Notes under the pieces: generated by a model | Seen by the model: only the letters and a program-made list of their open reading frames with translations | Databases searched by the model: none | What the model was told of the DNA's origin: nothing | Assembly: GCF_010993745.1 (NCBI RefSeq) | Contig: NZ_WOTN01000001.1 | Location: 2,173,235 to 2,237,234 of the forward strand | Source of the DNA: Fodinicola acaciae | GTDB lineage: Bacteria > Actinomycetota > Actinomycetes > Mycobacteriales > HKI-0501 | Length of the DNA stretch: 64,000 nucleotides | Direction of reading: 5' to 3' | Made by a program: the position numbers and the translations under genes | In this document: one piece after another, positions 35,597-44,685 of the stretch | How the letters are laid out: every line of letters begins with the position of its first letter | Position numbering within the stretch: the first letter of the stretch is position 1

Positions 35597-38500
35597 TCAT
35601 GACGCACGCGACCGTACGATCCACCGGCGCGGCAGACCGGGACCGGGCTCATATACGCAGTCCGCGCCGGTGACGATCGCCGCTTTCAGTCGCGCTCCGA
35701 GGTCCGCGTCGCCGGCGGCCACGGCCTCCAGCGCGCGGCGCAATGCCTTCTGTACGGCCGTACGCGCGCGTTCCTTGCTGTCGACGAACGTACGCGCGCG
35801 GCCGCCGACGCCGGTGTGCCGCGCGATCTCGCCGAGCAATGCCTGGCGCTCGGCCCTCGCGCGATCGACGCGGCCGAGGTCGGCGCAGGCTTCGGCGTCC
35901 GCCAGCTCGGCGTCGATGTCGGCGAGCCGGTGGCGGTATGCGTGTCGAGCCGACGCGTCCAGCACCTCCTGCGACGACTCGCCACCGATCCAGCCGGCCA
36001 GGTCCCCCGCCGGCACCGACCGGCCGGGTCGTCCGAGCAGGACAGCCAGATGCGCCATGCCGCGCGAGTGCGCGACCTCGACGGTCCGCGGCCCGATCCG
36101 GAAACACCAGCCGCGACCGTCGCGCTCGAGAACGCCGGTCGTCGCCTCCGCGGCTCGTCGTGCCGCCGCGTCCGCCCGCGTACGCCAACTGGCCGCTCGC
36201 CGTGCCAGCCCCATCTCGGCGGCCGCCGCAGCCGCCCCGCGCCAGTGCGCGATCGCGGCCTCCTCGTCGCCGGTCGCGGCGAGCGCATCGGCAAGCTCGC
36301 CACGCGCCAGGCAGGCGAACGGCCGGTTGCCGAGCTTGTCGTTGTCGGCCACGGCCGCCGCGAAATGCTCCGCGGCGACCGCCGACTGCCCGGCGACCAT
36401 CGCGCAGACGCCGAGCGACCGCTCGACGGATCCGAGGCAGACGACCGCGAAAGACGTGAGTGCCGCGAGTCGTGCGTACGGCTCAAGCCTGGCCGCGGTG
36501 GCGGCGGCCAACTCTCGATCGTCGAGCAACCGGGCCGCCTCGGCCGACAGCACCTGCAGCCCCAGCCAGGTCGACGACAGCCGCTCGTCGTCCGGACCAC
36601 GCGGCTGGTAGGTCGCCAGGCAGCGCCGAGCGCCGTCGAGGTCACCGCCGGCGGCCATCACCAGCGCCGCCATCGCCGCGTACGCCTTCTCCGGACCGTA
36701 CGCGGAAGCGTGCAGCTCCGCCGCCACCGGCCCGAGCTCGCCGGCACGGTCCTGCAGCCAGCGGATCGTCAGCATCTGCGTGCCGAACCAGCCGTACGCG
36801 TCGGGATCGCCGGCGGCCAGACCACCGGCGAGGCAGCCTTCCGCGCGCTGCTCCGCCTCGGCGACTTCGCCGTCGCGCAGCAGCAGCATGATGTCGAGGA
36901 TGTCGACGACATAGCCGATCCCCAGATGGCCGAGCGACCGCGCGCGTACGCGCAAATCCGCCAACGCACGCTCGGCGTCCGGATCTGCGACCAGAAACGC
37001 GTCGATCGTGGCCCAGCAGCGGCCATAGAGTGCGAGTACGTCGTTGCCGGCGCGCGTCGCGACCTCGACAAGCTCCCGTGCGACGGCGATCCGTTCCTCG
37101 GCACCGGCCGGACCCATCAGCGTGTGGTGGCGCATCGACAGCGCCTCGCCGAGCGCGTCCGGATCGCCGAGCGCGCGTGCGCGCGCGAGCGCCTGCCGTA
37201 CCGGCTCGTCCGGCCCGCCGGCATAGCAGTCGACGGCCGCGATCCGTGCCTCCAGGCGCACGCGAAGAGCGTGTTCGTCCGGCGGCAGCGTGGCCAGCGC
37301 GCGGCGCTGGAGGGCGAGGATGCGCTCGGCGTCGATCGCGGTCACCGTCTCGTTGATCCACACGCCGCCGAGGCCCAACGCGGATCGACCGAGCATGACC
37401 GCGTCGGCCTCCGCCGTCGCCGCCGCGCTGGCGACCTCGAATGCCGACCTCGCCGCGGCCAGCTGTCCGGCTGACCGCAGCGCCTCGGCGCACGCGGTGA
37501 GCAGTGGCGCGCGCGGTCCGTGCAGATGTCCGCGGTCGAGCACGTCGACGGCTTGAGCGAGCCAAGCGGCCGCACGCTCGTATCCGGTCGCGCGGACCGC
37601 GTCGGCGGCCGCGCGCCGGCAGGCGTGCACGGCGAACTCAGCGTCGACCCGGCCCCGAGCCGCCGCGCGTACGGCATGGTGCGCACACCGGGTCACGTGC
37701 TCGGAACCGTTGCCTACGGCGAAAATCGCGGCCGCCTTGGCGTGTGCCTCCAGCCGGTCGCCGGCCGGCAGGCTGTCCTCCAGCGCCTCGCGCACGAGGT
37801 CATGGACGAACCGCAGCCGGCCGTCGGCTGGCTCGGCCAACTCGGCGGCGACCGCATCGGCGACAACCGCCATCACCGCGCGCGCTGAAACACCACTGAT
37901 CGCGGCGATCTCCTCGACAGTGCTCTCGGCGCCGAGCACGGCCGCGCGCGCGAGTACGGAGACGGTCGAGCGAGCGAGTGGACGCAGCCGCGCGTCGATC
38001 ACCTCGCGTACGGTCGCCGGCGGCGGACGCTGGCCATGTGCCACGACTTCGCTGAGAAACAACGGATTTCCACCGGTCGCCGCGCGCAGCCGGACCGCGT
38101 CGACGTGGTGCTGACCGACGGCCGCCAGATATGCGCGTACGTCGTCACGCGTCAGGCCTGTCAGGGCGATCGTGCTGCCTTCGCGAGCCAGGTCGGCCAG
38201 CGCCACCGCCGACGGCGTGCCTGGCCGCGGCTCGGTGGACCGCCGGCTCACCAGTACGAGCAGCCGCGAGGCGCCGGCCTCGGCCGCCAGCATCCGGGTC
38301 ACCAGGATCGCGTCCGGATCGGCCAGGTGGAGGTCGTCCAGGATCAGCAGCCGCGGCCACTCGGCGCTGGCGGCGCGTACCGCCTCGACGATCGCCATGA
38401 ACCGGGCGAACCGCGGGACCCGCTCCTCCCCCAACTCCGGCTGTCCGAGCTCGGAGAGCACCTTCGGCCACGGCCACAACGCCGGTGCGTCACCGCCGGC

Positions 38501-38689
38501 CCAGCACCGGCCGGTGTGCACCACGAAACCGGTTTTCGCCGCTGTTTCGGCACATTCCCGCAGCAGCCGGGTCTTGCCCATCCCGGGCTCGCCGGTCACC
38601 ACAACCAGGCCGGCCTGCCCGGCAGCGGCCTCGTCCGCCGCCGCGAGCAGCGCGCGCAGCTCCGTCTCGCGTCCGACGAACGGCTTCAC
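35597..38689 (-). CDS. Large ATP-binding regulator-like protein (MalT/LAL-type ATPase)
   Basis: 1030 residues. An N-terminal STAND-type ATPase has P-loop GEPGMGKT (33-40) and Walker B RLLILDDLH (113-121). A long helical, TPR-like region (about 330-850) follows. The C-terminus (about 870-1030) holds a beta-rich segment (GWCFRIGPRTVEVAHSRGMAHLAVLL) also seen at the end of other actinobacterial ATPase regulators; no LuxR HTH is found. GTG at 38689 begins KPFVGRETE, the usual start of the ATPase. DNA binding is therefore unproven and the pathway unknown. A MITE-like palindrome lies 33 bases upstream. Confidence 0.8.
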   Translation of the reverse strand: MKPFVGRETELRALLAAADEAAAGQAGLVVVTGEPGMGKTRLLRECAETAAKTGFVVHTGRCWAGGDAPALWPWPKVLSELGQPELGEERVPRFARFMAIVEAVRAASAEWPRLLILDDLHLADPDAILVTRMLAAEAGASRLLVLVSRRSTEPRPGTPSAVALADLAREGSTIALTGLTRDDVRAYLAAVGQHHVDAVRLRAATGGNPLFLSEVVAHGQRPPPATVREVIDARLRPLARSTVSVLARAAVLGAESTVEEIAAISGVSARAVMAVVADAVAAELAEPADGRLRFVHDLVREALEDSLPAGDRLEAHAKAAAIFAVGNGSEHVTRCAHHAVRAAARGRVDAEFAVHACRRAAADAVRATGYERAAAWLAQAVDVLDRGHLHGPRAPLLTACAEALRSAGQLAAARSAFEVASAAATAEADAVMLGRSALGLGGVWINETVTAIDAERILALQRRALATLPPDEHALRVRLEARIAAVDCYAGGPDEPVRQALARARALGDPDALGEALSMRHHTLMGPAGAEERIAVARELVEVATRAGNDVLALYGRCWATIDAFLVADPDAERALADLRVRARSLGHLGIGYVVDILDIMLLLRDGEVAEAEQRAEGCLAGGLAAGDPDAYGWFGTQMLTIRWLQDRAGELGPVAAELHASAYGPEKAYAAMAALVMAAGGDLDGARRCLATYQPRGPDDERLSSTWLGLQVLSAEAARLLDDRELAAATAARLEPYARLAALTSFAVVCLGSVERSLGVCAMVAGQSAVAAEHFAAAVADNDKLGNRPFACLARGELADALAATGDEEAAIAHWRGAAAAAAEMGLARRAASWRTRADAAARRAAEATTGVLERDGRGWCFRIGPRTVEVAHSRGMAHLAVLLGRPGRSVPAGDLAGWIGGESSQEVLDASARHAYRHRLADIDAELADAEACADLGRVDRARAERQALLGEIARHTGVGGRARTFVDSKERARTAVQKALRRALEAVAAGDADLGARLKAAIVTGADCVYEPGPGLPRRWIVRSRAS

Positions 38690-38721
38690 GCCCGGATGGT
38701 AGCCGTCAGTCAGCTTCCCTG

Positions 38722-38885
38722 AGAGCCTGTTGGTAAACGGTGGTGCGTGAGAGTCGAGATCCAAACGTCGCTCTGCCGGTGCCGGGCGGAGCCCCAAATA
38801 GCAGCGCAATGGTGGAGTTTCGTCCGGTGCCGGCAGGCGGCGTTTGGGCTCGGCTATCGCGTACCACCGTTTACCAACAGGCTCT
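38722..38885. mobile_element. MITE-like palindromic element
   Basis: 164 bases with terminal inverted repeats: AGAGCCTGTTGGTAAACGGT at the left and its exact complement ACCGTTTACCAACAGGCTCT at the right. The symmetry continues imperfectly inward to about 70-base arms (inner parts CCAAACG, TGCCGGTGCCGG / CCGGTGCCGGCA) round a short centre. The ends resemble those of IS5-type elements, but no transposase is present. No clear target duplication is seen. It sits in the probable promoter of the large ATPase gene. Confidence 0.75.
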
Positions 38886-38903
38886 AAAGTGCAGCGAGAT
38901 CCG

Positions 38904-39212
38904 TCAGTCGTCAGGCAGCGGATCGACCGGCAGATAGACGACACGGACGGTGCCACGGCTGGACAACACGCGTACGACCCGGTCGAGGGTGGAGAAGCTC
39001 AGCCGCGTACGGCCGTCTGTCAGTGCCACGTCGACGTGCTCGGCGAACTGCAGGCCCCAGCCGATGACCTGCGCGTCCGCGCGTACGCCCAACTCGGCCA
39101 CCAGCGCGAAAGCGCGCGGCTGTTCCATGGCCACCAGCCGGTTGACGAACTCGTCGAACTCCTTCTCGTCGTAGAGCGGCGGCCAGTCCTCATCGTCTTC
39201 CTCGGCCGGCAT
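38904..39212 (-). CDS. Hypothetical protein
   Basis: 102 residues, acidic at both ends (MPAEEDDEDWPPLYDEKEFD; VDPLPDD). The centre (VALTDGRTRLSFSTLDRVVRVL) is soluble-looking, without recognised motifs. The ATG at 39212 is used since the upstream frame is antisense to other coding. Lies 31 bases downstream of the methyltransferase on the same strand, so perhaps in one operon. Similar short proteins are common in actinobacteria; function unknown. Confidence 0.6.
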   Translation of the reverse strand: MPAEEDDEDWPPLYDEKEFDEFVNRLVAMEQPRAFALVAELGVRADAQVIGWGLQFAEHVDVALTDGRTRLSFSTLDRVVRVLSSRGTVRVVYLPVDPLPDD

Positions 39213-39243
39213 GCCATCAGTGTGGCGCACCGCGGCCGGCCCG

Positions 39244-40035
39244 TCATCCGAGCCGGCGGCCCCAGGTGGACAACAGCGGATAGGAGGCCACCGCCAGCTC
39301 CGGATTGTCCAGCAACACAAGGAAAGCCTCGATCGCGGCGTCCGTCGCATAACCCTTGGCGACCAGCTCGCCGCGCACCTGCACGGCATTGGCGCGGTGC
39401 AGTCCGATCGCCGGCGTGCCGCCGATCCACGACTCGGAGAAGCCGCGCATGCCGCAGTCCACCAGACCGGCCGCGCGCATCGCGGCGAAGGCGTGCAGGC
39501 CCCAACGCTGGTCGCCGCCGCGGTCGTCGACCAGCCGGTGTACGCCGCCGCTGACCTTGGTGAACAGCTCGGCGGCGGCCTCGTCGGGAGCGGCGAGCAC
39601 CGGCAGGTACGAGCAGTCGAACTCGTCCAGCAGCAGCCAGCCACCGGATTTGAGCGCTCGGACGATGTTGTCCAGCGCGGTCAGGCGGTCGCGCAGATGC
39701 AGGAGCACCAGCCGGGCGTGCACCAGGTCGAAATGGCCGGCCGGCAGCTCGTCGGCGACGATGTCGTGCCGCTGGACCCGTACGTTCGGCCGGTCGACGC
39801 GTACCAGCGCCGGATCGATGTCGGTGGCCAGCACCGATCCGGCCGGACCGACGTGCTCGGCCAGCCAGTTGGCGATCGAGCCGCCGCCGGCACCGACCTC
39901 CAGGCACCGCCAGCCGGCGTCGACGCCCAGCTCGGTCAGCTGGTCGATGGTGACCGGGTCATAGCGGTGCTCCAGCGCGGCGAACCGGTTGGCGGTCGGC
40001 ACGGTCTGGCTGTTGTCGAAAACGTACGCTGTCAT
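39244..40035 (-). CDS. SAM-dependent methyltransferase
   Basis: 263-residue class I methyltransferase. Motif I is CLEVGAGGG (44-52), motif II region VLATDIDPALV, motif III FDLVHARLVLLHL, and motif IV GGWLLLDEFD. The sequence most resembles small-molecule or ubiE-like methyltransferases of actinobacteria. Substrate unknown. ATG at 40035 is the natural start. It is divergent from the UvrC-like gene 65 bases away. Confidence 0.85.
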   Translation of the reverse strand: MTAYVFDNSQTVPTANRFAALEHRYDPVTIDQLTELGVDAGWRCLEVGAGGGSIANWLAEHVGPAGSVLATDIDPALVRVDRPNVRVQRHDIVADELPAGHFDLVHARLVLLHLRDRLTALDNIVRALKSGGWLLLDEFDCSYLPVLAAPDEAAAELFTKVSGGVHRLVDDRGGDQRWGLHAFAAMRAAGLVDCGMRGFSESWIGGTPAIGLHRANAVQVRGELVAKGYATDAAIEAFLVLLDNPELAVASYPLLSTWGRRLG

Positions 40036-40100
40036 GGCTCTCCCCGACGCAATCGGATTCCGAATGTAACGTCCACCGCGGCGACGGGCAGGCAGCCCAG

Positions 40101-41033
40101 GTGACCTCGACCCGTAAAGGCAGGCCGGCGGCGCTCCGCCAGCTGCCGGCCGGTCCAGGCGTCTACCGGTTTCGCGACGACCGCGGCCGCACGCTCTACG
40201 TCGGCCGCGCCGTCGACCTGCGCCGCCGCGTCGCGTCGTACTGGCGCGACCTGCGCGACCGCCAGCACCTGTCCGCGATGGTCAGCCGAATCGGCCGGGT
40301 GGAGGCACTCGCCTGCGACTGGAGACCACGAGGCCGCCTGGCTCGAACGCAACCTGCTCGAACACCGGCTGGCGCCGTGGAACCGCATCACCGGCGGCAT
40401 GGAGGTGCCGCTTTTCCTGCGGCTGGACGAAAAAGCCGGCACGCTGCGGATCGTACGCACACCGGAGCGCGGCCGGCTTTTCGGACCATACCTCGGCGGC
40501 ATGAAGGTGCGCGCCGCGGTTTCCGCCCTGCACAGGCTTTTCCGCTCGCGTACGCCACCGACCGGCTCACTGGCGCCGAGCGCGACATGGCGCGCGTACG
40601 CGGCATCGACATCGCCGACCGCGACGGTCTGGTCGCCGCCGTCGGGACTCTTCTCGACCGAGACACGCGGGCCGTGGCGGCGGCTCTCGCGGATCTGACC
40701 GAAAAACGCGACAAGGCCGCGGCCGAGCTGAGCTTCGAGCTGGCCGGCCAGCTGCAGGCCGAGATCGAAGGCCTCGGCTGGATCACCGCCGAACAGAAAG
40801 TCACCGTGCACGGCTGCGCGGACGCCATCGCGTACGGCTGGCGCGACGGCGTGCTGGTGCGTTTGGACATCTGTGCCGGTCGGCTCGTCGAATGGACGCA
40901 GCGCAGCTGCGGCGAAGACACCGCACGCGAGCGTATCGCCGCCACGCCGTACGAATGGCACGCATTCACTGAGCGAAACGCCCGGCTCGCGGCGCTGCTG
41001 GTTGGCCGCCAGCGGCCGGAAAAGAATTCTTGA
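40101..41033 (+). pseudogene. UvrC-like GIY-YIG nuclease with two compensating frameshifts
   Basis: Reads as a short UvrC/Cho-like protein of about 310 residues. The GIY-YIG N-terminus GPGVYRFRDDRGRTLYVGRA is followed in frame to about 40320. Family sequence then continues in the next frame to about 40545 (AAWLERNLLEHRLAPWN, then MEVPLFLRLDEKAGTLRIV), and returns to the first frame (FPLAYATDRLTGAERDMARVRG, then a UVR-like helical segment with AAAELSFELAGQLQAEI). So one base has been gained near 40320-40330 and one lost near 40540. The full-frame product would carry about 75 wrong residues. Either a real pseudogene or two sequence errors. Confidence 0.75.
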
Positions 41034-41126
41034 CGCCGGTCAACCCAGCGGACGGCGCAGGCGTTGACCAAAGTAACGAGCGCTCGCGACCTGACGGGAA
41101 TTTTCACGACGATAGGCCACAAATCC

Positions 41127-42029
41127 ATGACGATCAGTGACGACGTGCTGAATGCCAGCTGCCGGTACGAGCCGATCGGCGAGGCCGAGCGGCGGCGCTT
41201 CCAGGAACAGGGTTGGCTGCTGATTCCAGGTGCTTTGGACGCCGCTACGCACCGACGGATGGTCAATGCCGTCGACACCATATACGCCGAGGAAGAACGC
41301 GCCGGCGGACTGCGCGGCGACCGTTCGCTGCACCTGCTCGGTTTCTTTTCGCGCAACCCGGAGTTTGCCGAGCTTCTGGACTATCCAACGACATTCCGCT
41401 ATGTCTGGAGCCTGCTCGGCTGGAACATCTACAGCCACCACAACCACATCGACGTCAATCCGCCGGTCGAGCCGGGTCCGCTGCCGTGGAACTGGCACCA
41501 GGACGGCTATCGGCAGAACTCCGACGTCGACCTCTCGCCGCGACCCATGCTGTCGCTGAAAATCTGCTTCGTCCTTTCCGATCTCACCGAGAAAGGGCGC
41601 GGCGCCACCCAGATCATCCCCGGCAGCCACCTGGACAACCAGCTGGCCGGCCGGCCGGCCAAAACCAGCGATCCGTACGTGAATCCGCCCGGCGCGGTGG
41701 AAATCCAGGCCGAGGCCGGCGACGCGTTCGTCTTCGACCGCCGGCTGTGGCACTCGCGGTCGCTCAACACCTCTGACGTCACGCGAAAACTCATCTTCGT
41801 CGGCTACACGCACCGGTGGATCCGGCCACTGGACGAGCCGCGCTATCACCCCGACGCCAACTGGCAGCTCGGACTTTCGGCCGTACGACGGCAGTTGCTC
41901 GGCAGCGGCCCGGACCACGCCAACTTCTGGGGTGTCCGGCAGGACGGCTGGATCGACGACGAGATCCCCCTGCGCGCCGAACTGCGCCGCCGCGGCGTGC
42001 TGGACGGCAGCGAACCCTATCTCCGCTGA
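41127..42029 (+). CDS. Phytanoyl-CoA dioxygenase (PhyH) family protein
   Basis: Fe(II)/2-oxoglutarate dioxygenase-like protein, 300 residues. The iron-binding facial triad is visible: HQD (H124, D126) and distal His in WHSRSLN (H209), with a following Arg (in VTRKLIFVGY) suited to bind 2-oxoglutarate. Substrate unknown; the family includes hydroxylases and halogenase-like enzymes of secondary metabolism. The ATG at 41127 gives the usual family start; an in-frame TTG at 41064 is less likely. No partner gene nearby except the broken UvrC-like gene. Confidence 0.85.
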   Translation: MTISDDVLNASCRYEPIGEAERRRFQEQGWLLIPGALDAATHRRMVNAVDTIYAEEERAGGLRGDRSLHLLGFFSRNPEFAELLDYPTTFRYVWSLLGWNIYSHHNHIDVNPPVEPGPLPWNWHQDGYRQNSDVDLSPRPMLSLKICFVLSDLTEKGRGATQIIPGSHLDNQLAGRPAKTSDPYVNPPGAVEIQAEAGDAFVFDRRLWHSRSLNTSDVTRKLIFVGYTHRWIRPLDEPRYHPDANWQLGLSAVRRQLLGSGPDHANFWGVRQDGWIDDEIPLRAELRRRGVLDGSEPYLR

Positions 42030-42039
42030 GTCGTGCTGT

Positions 42040-42094
42040 GAGTGTGGACAAATCCCGGTAAACCAGCCTCGCGACGCGGGACTTTTCCACACTC
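42040..42094. terminator. Bidirectional hairpin between convergent genes
   Basis: GAGTGTGGA...TCCCG (42040-42057) pairs with CGGGA...TCCACACTC (42077-42094), an 18-base stem with two mismatches and a 19-base loop. It lies ten bases after the PhyH stop and 13 bases after the hisG stop on the other strand, so it probably ends transcription from both sides. No long T-run. Confidence 0.7.
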
Positions 42095-42106
42095 GATGTG
42101 CCGCAG

Positions 42107-42976
42107 CTACAGACGGCAGGCGTGGATGTCGGTGGTGAGGATCGCGCGGGCGCCGACCTCGTAAAGCGCGTCCATGATCGGATGCATCTCCGACCGCAGG
42201 ATCATCGCCTGCACGGCGACCCAGCCTTCGCGCCGCAGCTTGGACACCGTCGGCGACTCGATGCCGGGGGTCAGGGCGGTCGCGCGGTCCAGGATCGCCT
42301 CCTCCACGTCGTACGCGAGCATCACGTACTGCCGCGCCACCAGGACGCCCTGCAGCCGGCGCAGCAACAGCTCCACCGCCGGCCATACGGACTCGTCGCG
42401 GTCGCCTGGCCGGCGTACGAGCACCGCCTCGGACTCCATGATCGGGTCGAGCACGATCTCCAGTCCTGCGGCGCGCAACGTGCTGCCGGTCTCCACGACA
42501 TCGGCGATCGCGTCGGCCACACCGAGCCGGATGGAGCTTTCCACCGCGCCGTCGAGCCGGATGATGGTCGCCGCGTGACCGTGCCGCGCCAGGTGCGCCG
42601 CGACCAGGCCGGGGAAGGACGTGGCGATCCGCAGTCCGTTGAGGTCGGCCAGCTCCTTCACCGCGCCGGGGCGCGCCGCGTAGCGGAAGGTGGAGCCGCC
42701 GAAGCCGAGCTTGAGCAGCGTCTCGGCCTCGACGCCGGCGTCCTGCAGCAGGTCCCAGCCGGTGATGCCGAGGTCGATCTCGCCGGATCCGACGTACGTG
42801 GCGATGTCGCGCGGCCGCAGGTAGAAAAACTCCACATGGTTCTTCGCGTCCAGCGCGGCCAGCTCGCGCTGGCTGCCGCGCTGGTGATAGCCGGCCTCCC
42901 GGAGCATGGTCGCGGCCGGCTCGGCGAGCGAGCCCTTGTTCGGCAGGGCGATACGCAGCGTACGAGTGGGTTGCAT
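42107..42976 (-). CDS. hisG: ATP phosphoribosyltransferase (long form)
   Basis: First enzyme of histidine synthesis, condensing ATP and PRPP. The 289-residue long form has an N-terminal RIALPNKGSLAEPA, ELDLGITGWDLL-type segment (GEIDLGITGWDLLQDAG), the PRPP-loop region VVETGSTLRAAGLEIV, and a C-terminal ACT-like regulatory domain (about 215-289) used for histidine feedback. Seven bases after hisE. Confidence 0.96.
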   Translation of the reverse strand: MQPTRTLRIALPNKGSLAEPAATMLREAGYHQRGSQRELAALDAKNHVEFFYLRPRDIATYVGSGEIDLGITGWDLLQDAGVEAETLLKLGFGGSTFRYAARPGAVKELADLNGLRIATSFPGLVAAHLARHGHAATIIRLDGAVESSIRLGVADAIADVVETGSTLRAAGLEIVLDPIMESEAVLVRRPGDRDESVWPAVELLLRRLQGVLVARQYVMLAYDVEEAILDRATALTPGIESPTVSKLRREGWVAVQAMILRSEMHPIMDALYEVGARAILTTDIHACRL

Positions 42977-42983
42977 CAGGTCC

Positions 42984-43247
42984 TCAGAGGTGGGCGTAAA
43001 CGTCGTCCAGGCCGATGCCGCGGGCCAGCATCACGACCTGCAGGTGATAGAGCAGCTGCGAGATCTCCTCGGCGGTGCGCTCGGTCGACTCGTACTCGGC
43101 GGCCATCCACACCTCGGCGGCCTCCTCGACGATCTTCTTGCCGATCGCGTGGACGCCGGCGTCGAGCGCCTTCACGGTGCCGGAGGCCGGGTCGCCGGCC
43201 GCGGCCTTAGCCGACAGCTCGCCGAACAACTGCTCAAAAGTCTTCAC
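42984..43247 (-). CDS. hisE: Phosphoribosyl-ATP pyrophosphatase
   Basis: Second step of histidine synthesis; 87 residues of the MazG-like all-alpha fold. [15 protein letters not shown] opens the domain, and [16 protein letters not shown] plus [16 protein letters not shown] carry the acidic metal-binding residues. GTG at 43247 matches the family start (MKTF); the longer frame adds residues without support. Forms a two-gene operon with hisG. Confidence 0.94.
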   Translation of the reverse strand: MKTFEQLFGELSAKAAAGDPASGTVKALDAGVHAIGKKIVEEAAEVWMAAEYESTERTAEEISQLLYHLQVVMLARGIGLDDVYAHL

Positions 43248-43361
43248 ATCGGTATCTTTCCAGGCCGTCACGATTCCGGCCGCACGGGCCACCGGCCATT
43301 CTCACTGACTGAAGAGTGCTTTCTCAGGGAATTGTCAGGTAGTTCACGCAGACTCAGGCTT

Positions 43362-43595
43362 ATGACGGTGGGGACCGGTCGAAGTGATCACGCGATGGAC
43401 GAGCGGGCTCGTACGGGCCGCGAGCGGCGGCGGATGGCCGCGGTCACGGCGGCCGCGGCCGGCGGTCTGATCAGCCTCACGGTGGCGCTGCTCGGCGCCA
43501 ACTCCAGCGCGCCGGCCTCCGCCGCGACCCCGACGGTGCACCGTCCCGCGCAGGTCAGCGGAGTGACCGCCGGCACGACCAACCAACGGCGGTGA
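43362..43595 (+). CDS. Small membrane-anchored or secreted protein
   Basis: 77 residues: a basic N-terminal half (ERARTGRERRRM), one hydrophobic span (about 27-47) with a following ASA site, and a short Thr/Gln-rich tail. No motif recognised. Nine bases before the next plus-strand gene, so probably cotranscribed and possibly functionally linked to it. The ATG at 43362 is preferred over the longer open frame that crosses hisE antisense. Confidence 0.5.
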   Translation: MTVGTGRSDHAMDERARTGRERRRMAAVTAAAAGGLISLTVALLGANSSAPASAATPTVHRPAQVSGVTAGTTNQRR

Positions 43596-43604
43596 GCCGG
43601 CTCG

Positions 43605-44339
43605 ATGCCTGACACGCCGCTGGTCCGGCTGCCGTACTGCGACGACGCGGACGCGGCACCGATCTTCCGCAGCCATGTGTGCGACGACCGCGAGGACGCC
43701 GAGCTGCTCATCGTCGGCGGCGACGCCGGCATCCTGGAGGACGCGCGCGACTCGCTGCACCGGCTGGCCGTACGGTGGGCTCCGCGCGGCAAGCGCAGCG
43801 AGCTGCACTGGATCGGCACGTCCACCGGCCCGGTCTCGGTCAGCCCGGAGACGCTGCTGCTCGCCGGCCTGTTGGAGGACCAGGGTTTTCCGCTGACCGT
43901 CGACTTCACCGCCGGCACGGTGAGCCGCGACGGCACGGAACCACTCGAGCTGGCCGGCGTCCCGGATGCGCTGGCGACCGACCTGGTCGCCGCCGAGGCG
44001 CTGGAAGGCGGCGCGGACGGCGTCGCGATCGCGGTCGGCAACGTCGTACGCGTCGCCGGCGTCGCGCCGCACCGGGTCGGCTGGCGGGTGCCGGCCTGGC
44101 TCGGACCGGACGGCTGGCGTCCGCTCCTGCTGCGCGAAGGCGCCGTCGCCGCCGCGCAGGACGGTCGGCGTACGGCCGTCGCGGTGGACGCACAGGCCTG
44201 GCGAGCGCAGCGCGCGCTGACCGGCCTGCTGTCCGGTGACGACCCGGCGCCGGAGGTCGGCGCGCTGGTCGTCGGCGACGGTCTGCCGGCATGGCGTACG
44301 CCGGCGTGGAGCCAGTACGTCTATCCGGCCTCGGCATAG
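43605..44339 (+). CDS. Conserved protein with faint ApbE-like character
   Basis: 244 residues without membrane spans. Two stretches resemble ApbE (FAD:protein FMN transferase): SELHWIGTSTGPVSVSPET (family: SE..RLN....PV.VSPE) and DGVAIAVGNVVRVAGVAPHRVGWRV (family: ..L.N.GGD..V.G......W.V). The Gly-Gly-Asp and metal-binding residues of true ApbE are missing. It could be a degenerate or specialised relative, or an unrelated actinobacterial protein. The last 19 bases overlap the convergent gene at 44321. Confidence 0.5.
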   Translation: MPDTPLVRLPYCDDADAAPIFRSHVCDDREDAELLIVGGDAGILEDARDSLHRLAVRWAPRGKRSELHWIGTSTGPVSVSPETLLLAGLLEDQGFPLTVDFTAGTVSRDGTEPLELAGVPDALATDLVAAEALEGGADGVAIAVGNVVRVAGVAPHRVGWRVPAWLGPDGWRPLLLREGAVAAAQDGRRTAVAVDAQAWRAQRALTGLLSGDDPAPEVGALVVGDGLPAWRTPAWSQYVYPASA

Positions 44340-44581
44340 CCGCGCCACCAGCCGGCCGGCACGCTCGACCGTACGTCCGGCTCCGGTGGCGACATCGCCA
44401 GTTCCCAGACGTCGTCGACCACCGCCGGGTCGTCGACGTCCTCGACGCGGATCACCCGGAAGCCGCGCTCGGCGAGAGCGTCCAGGACGTGTTGCGGCCA
44501 GCGGCCGAGGACCAGCAGCAGTGGCCCGTCAGCGCCATAGGTGATCTCGGCAGCGCCGCGGCGGATCGTCTCGGTGGCCAT
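44321..44581 (-). CDS. Hypothetical protein
   Basis: 86 residues, soluble, with GPLLLVLGRWPQHVLDALAERGFRVIRVEDVDD, suggestive of a small alpha/beta fold; ends in a Trp-rich tail (PAGWWRGYAEAG). No family recognised. About 100 bases downstream of the P450 on the same strand and overlapping the end of the convergent gene. Codon use resembles neighbours, so it is likely real. Confidence 0.55.
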   Translation of the reverse strand: MATETIRRGAAEITYGADGPLLLVLGRWPQHVLDALAERGFRVIRVEDVDDPAVVDDVWELAMSPPEPDVRSSVPAGWWRGYAEAG

Positions 44582-44685
44582 AGTTCTCCCCTTGTGCTTG
44601 GAAAACTCTGGTCGGGCCGCGGGCCGCTGACCGTGTCGGCCTCAGCGTAAACGGCGCGCTCGACGTGTGTCCAGCGTGATCCTGG

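Noticed and set aside
35816-37474. 552-codon open frame on the plus strand
   Set aside because: Antisense shadow of the large ATPase gene; no recognisable domain.
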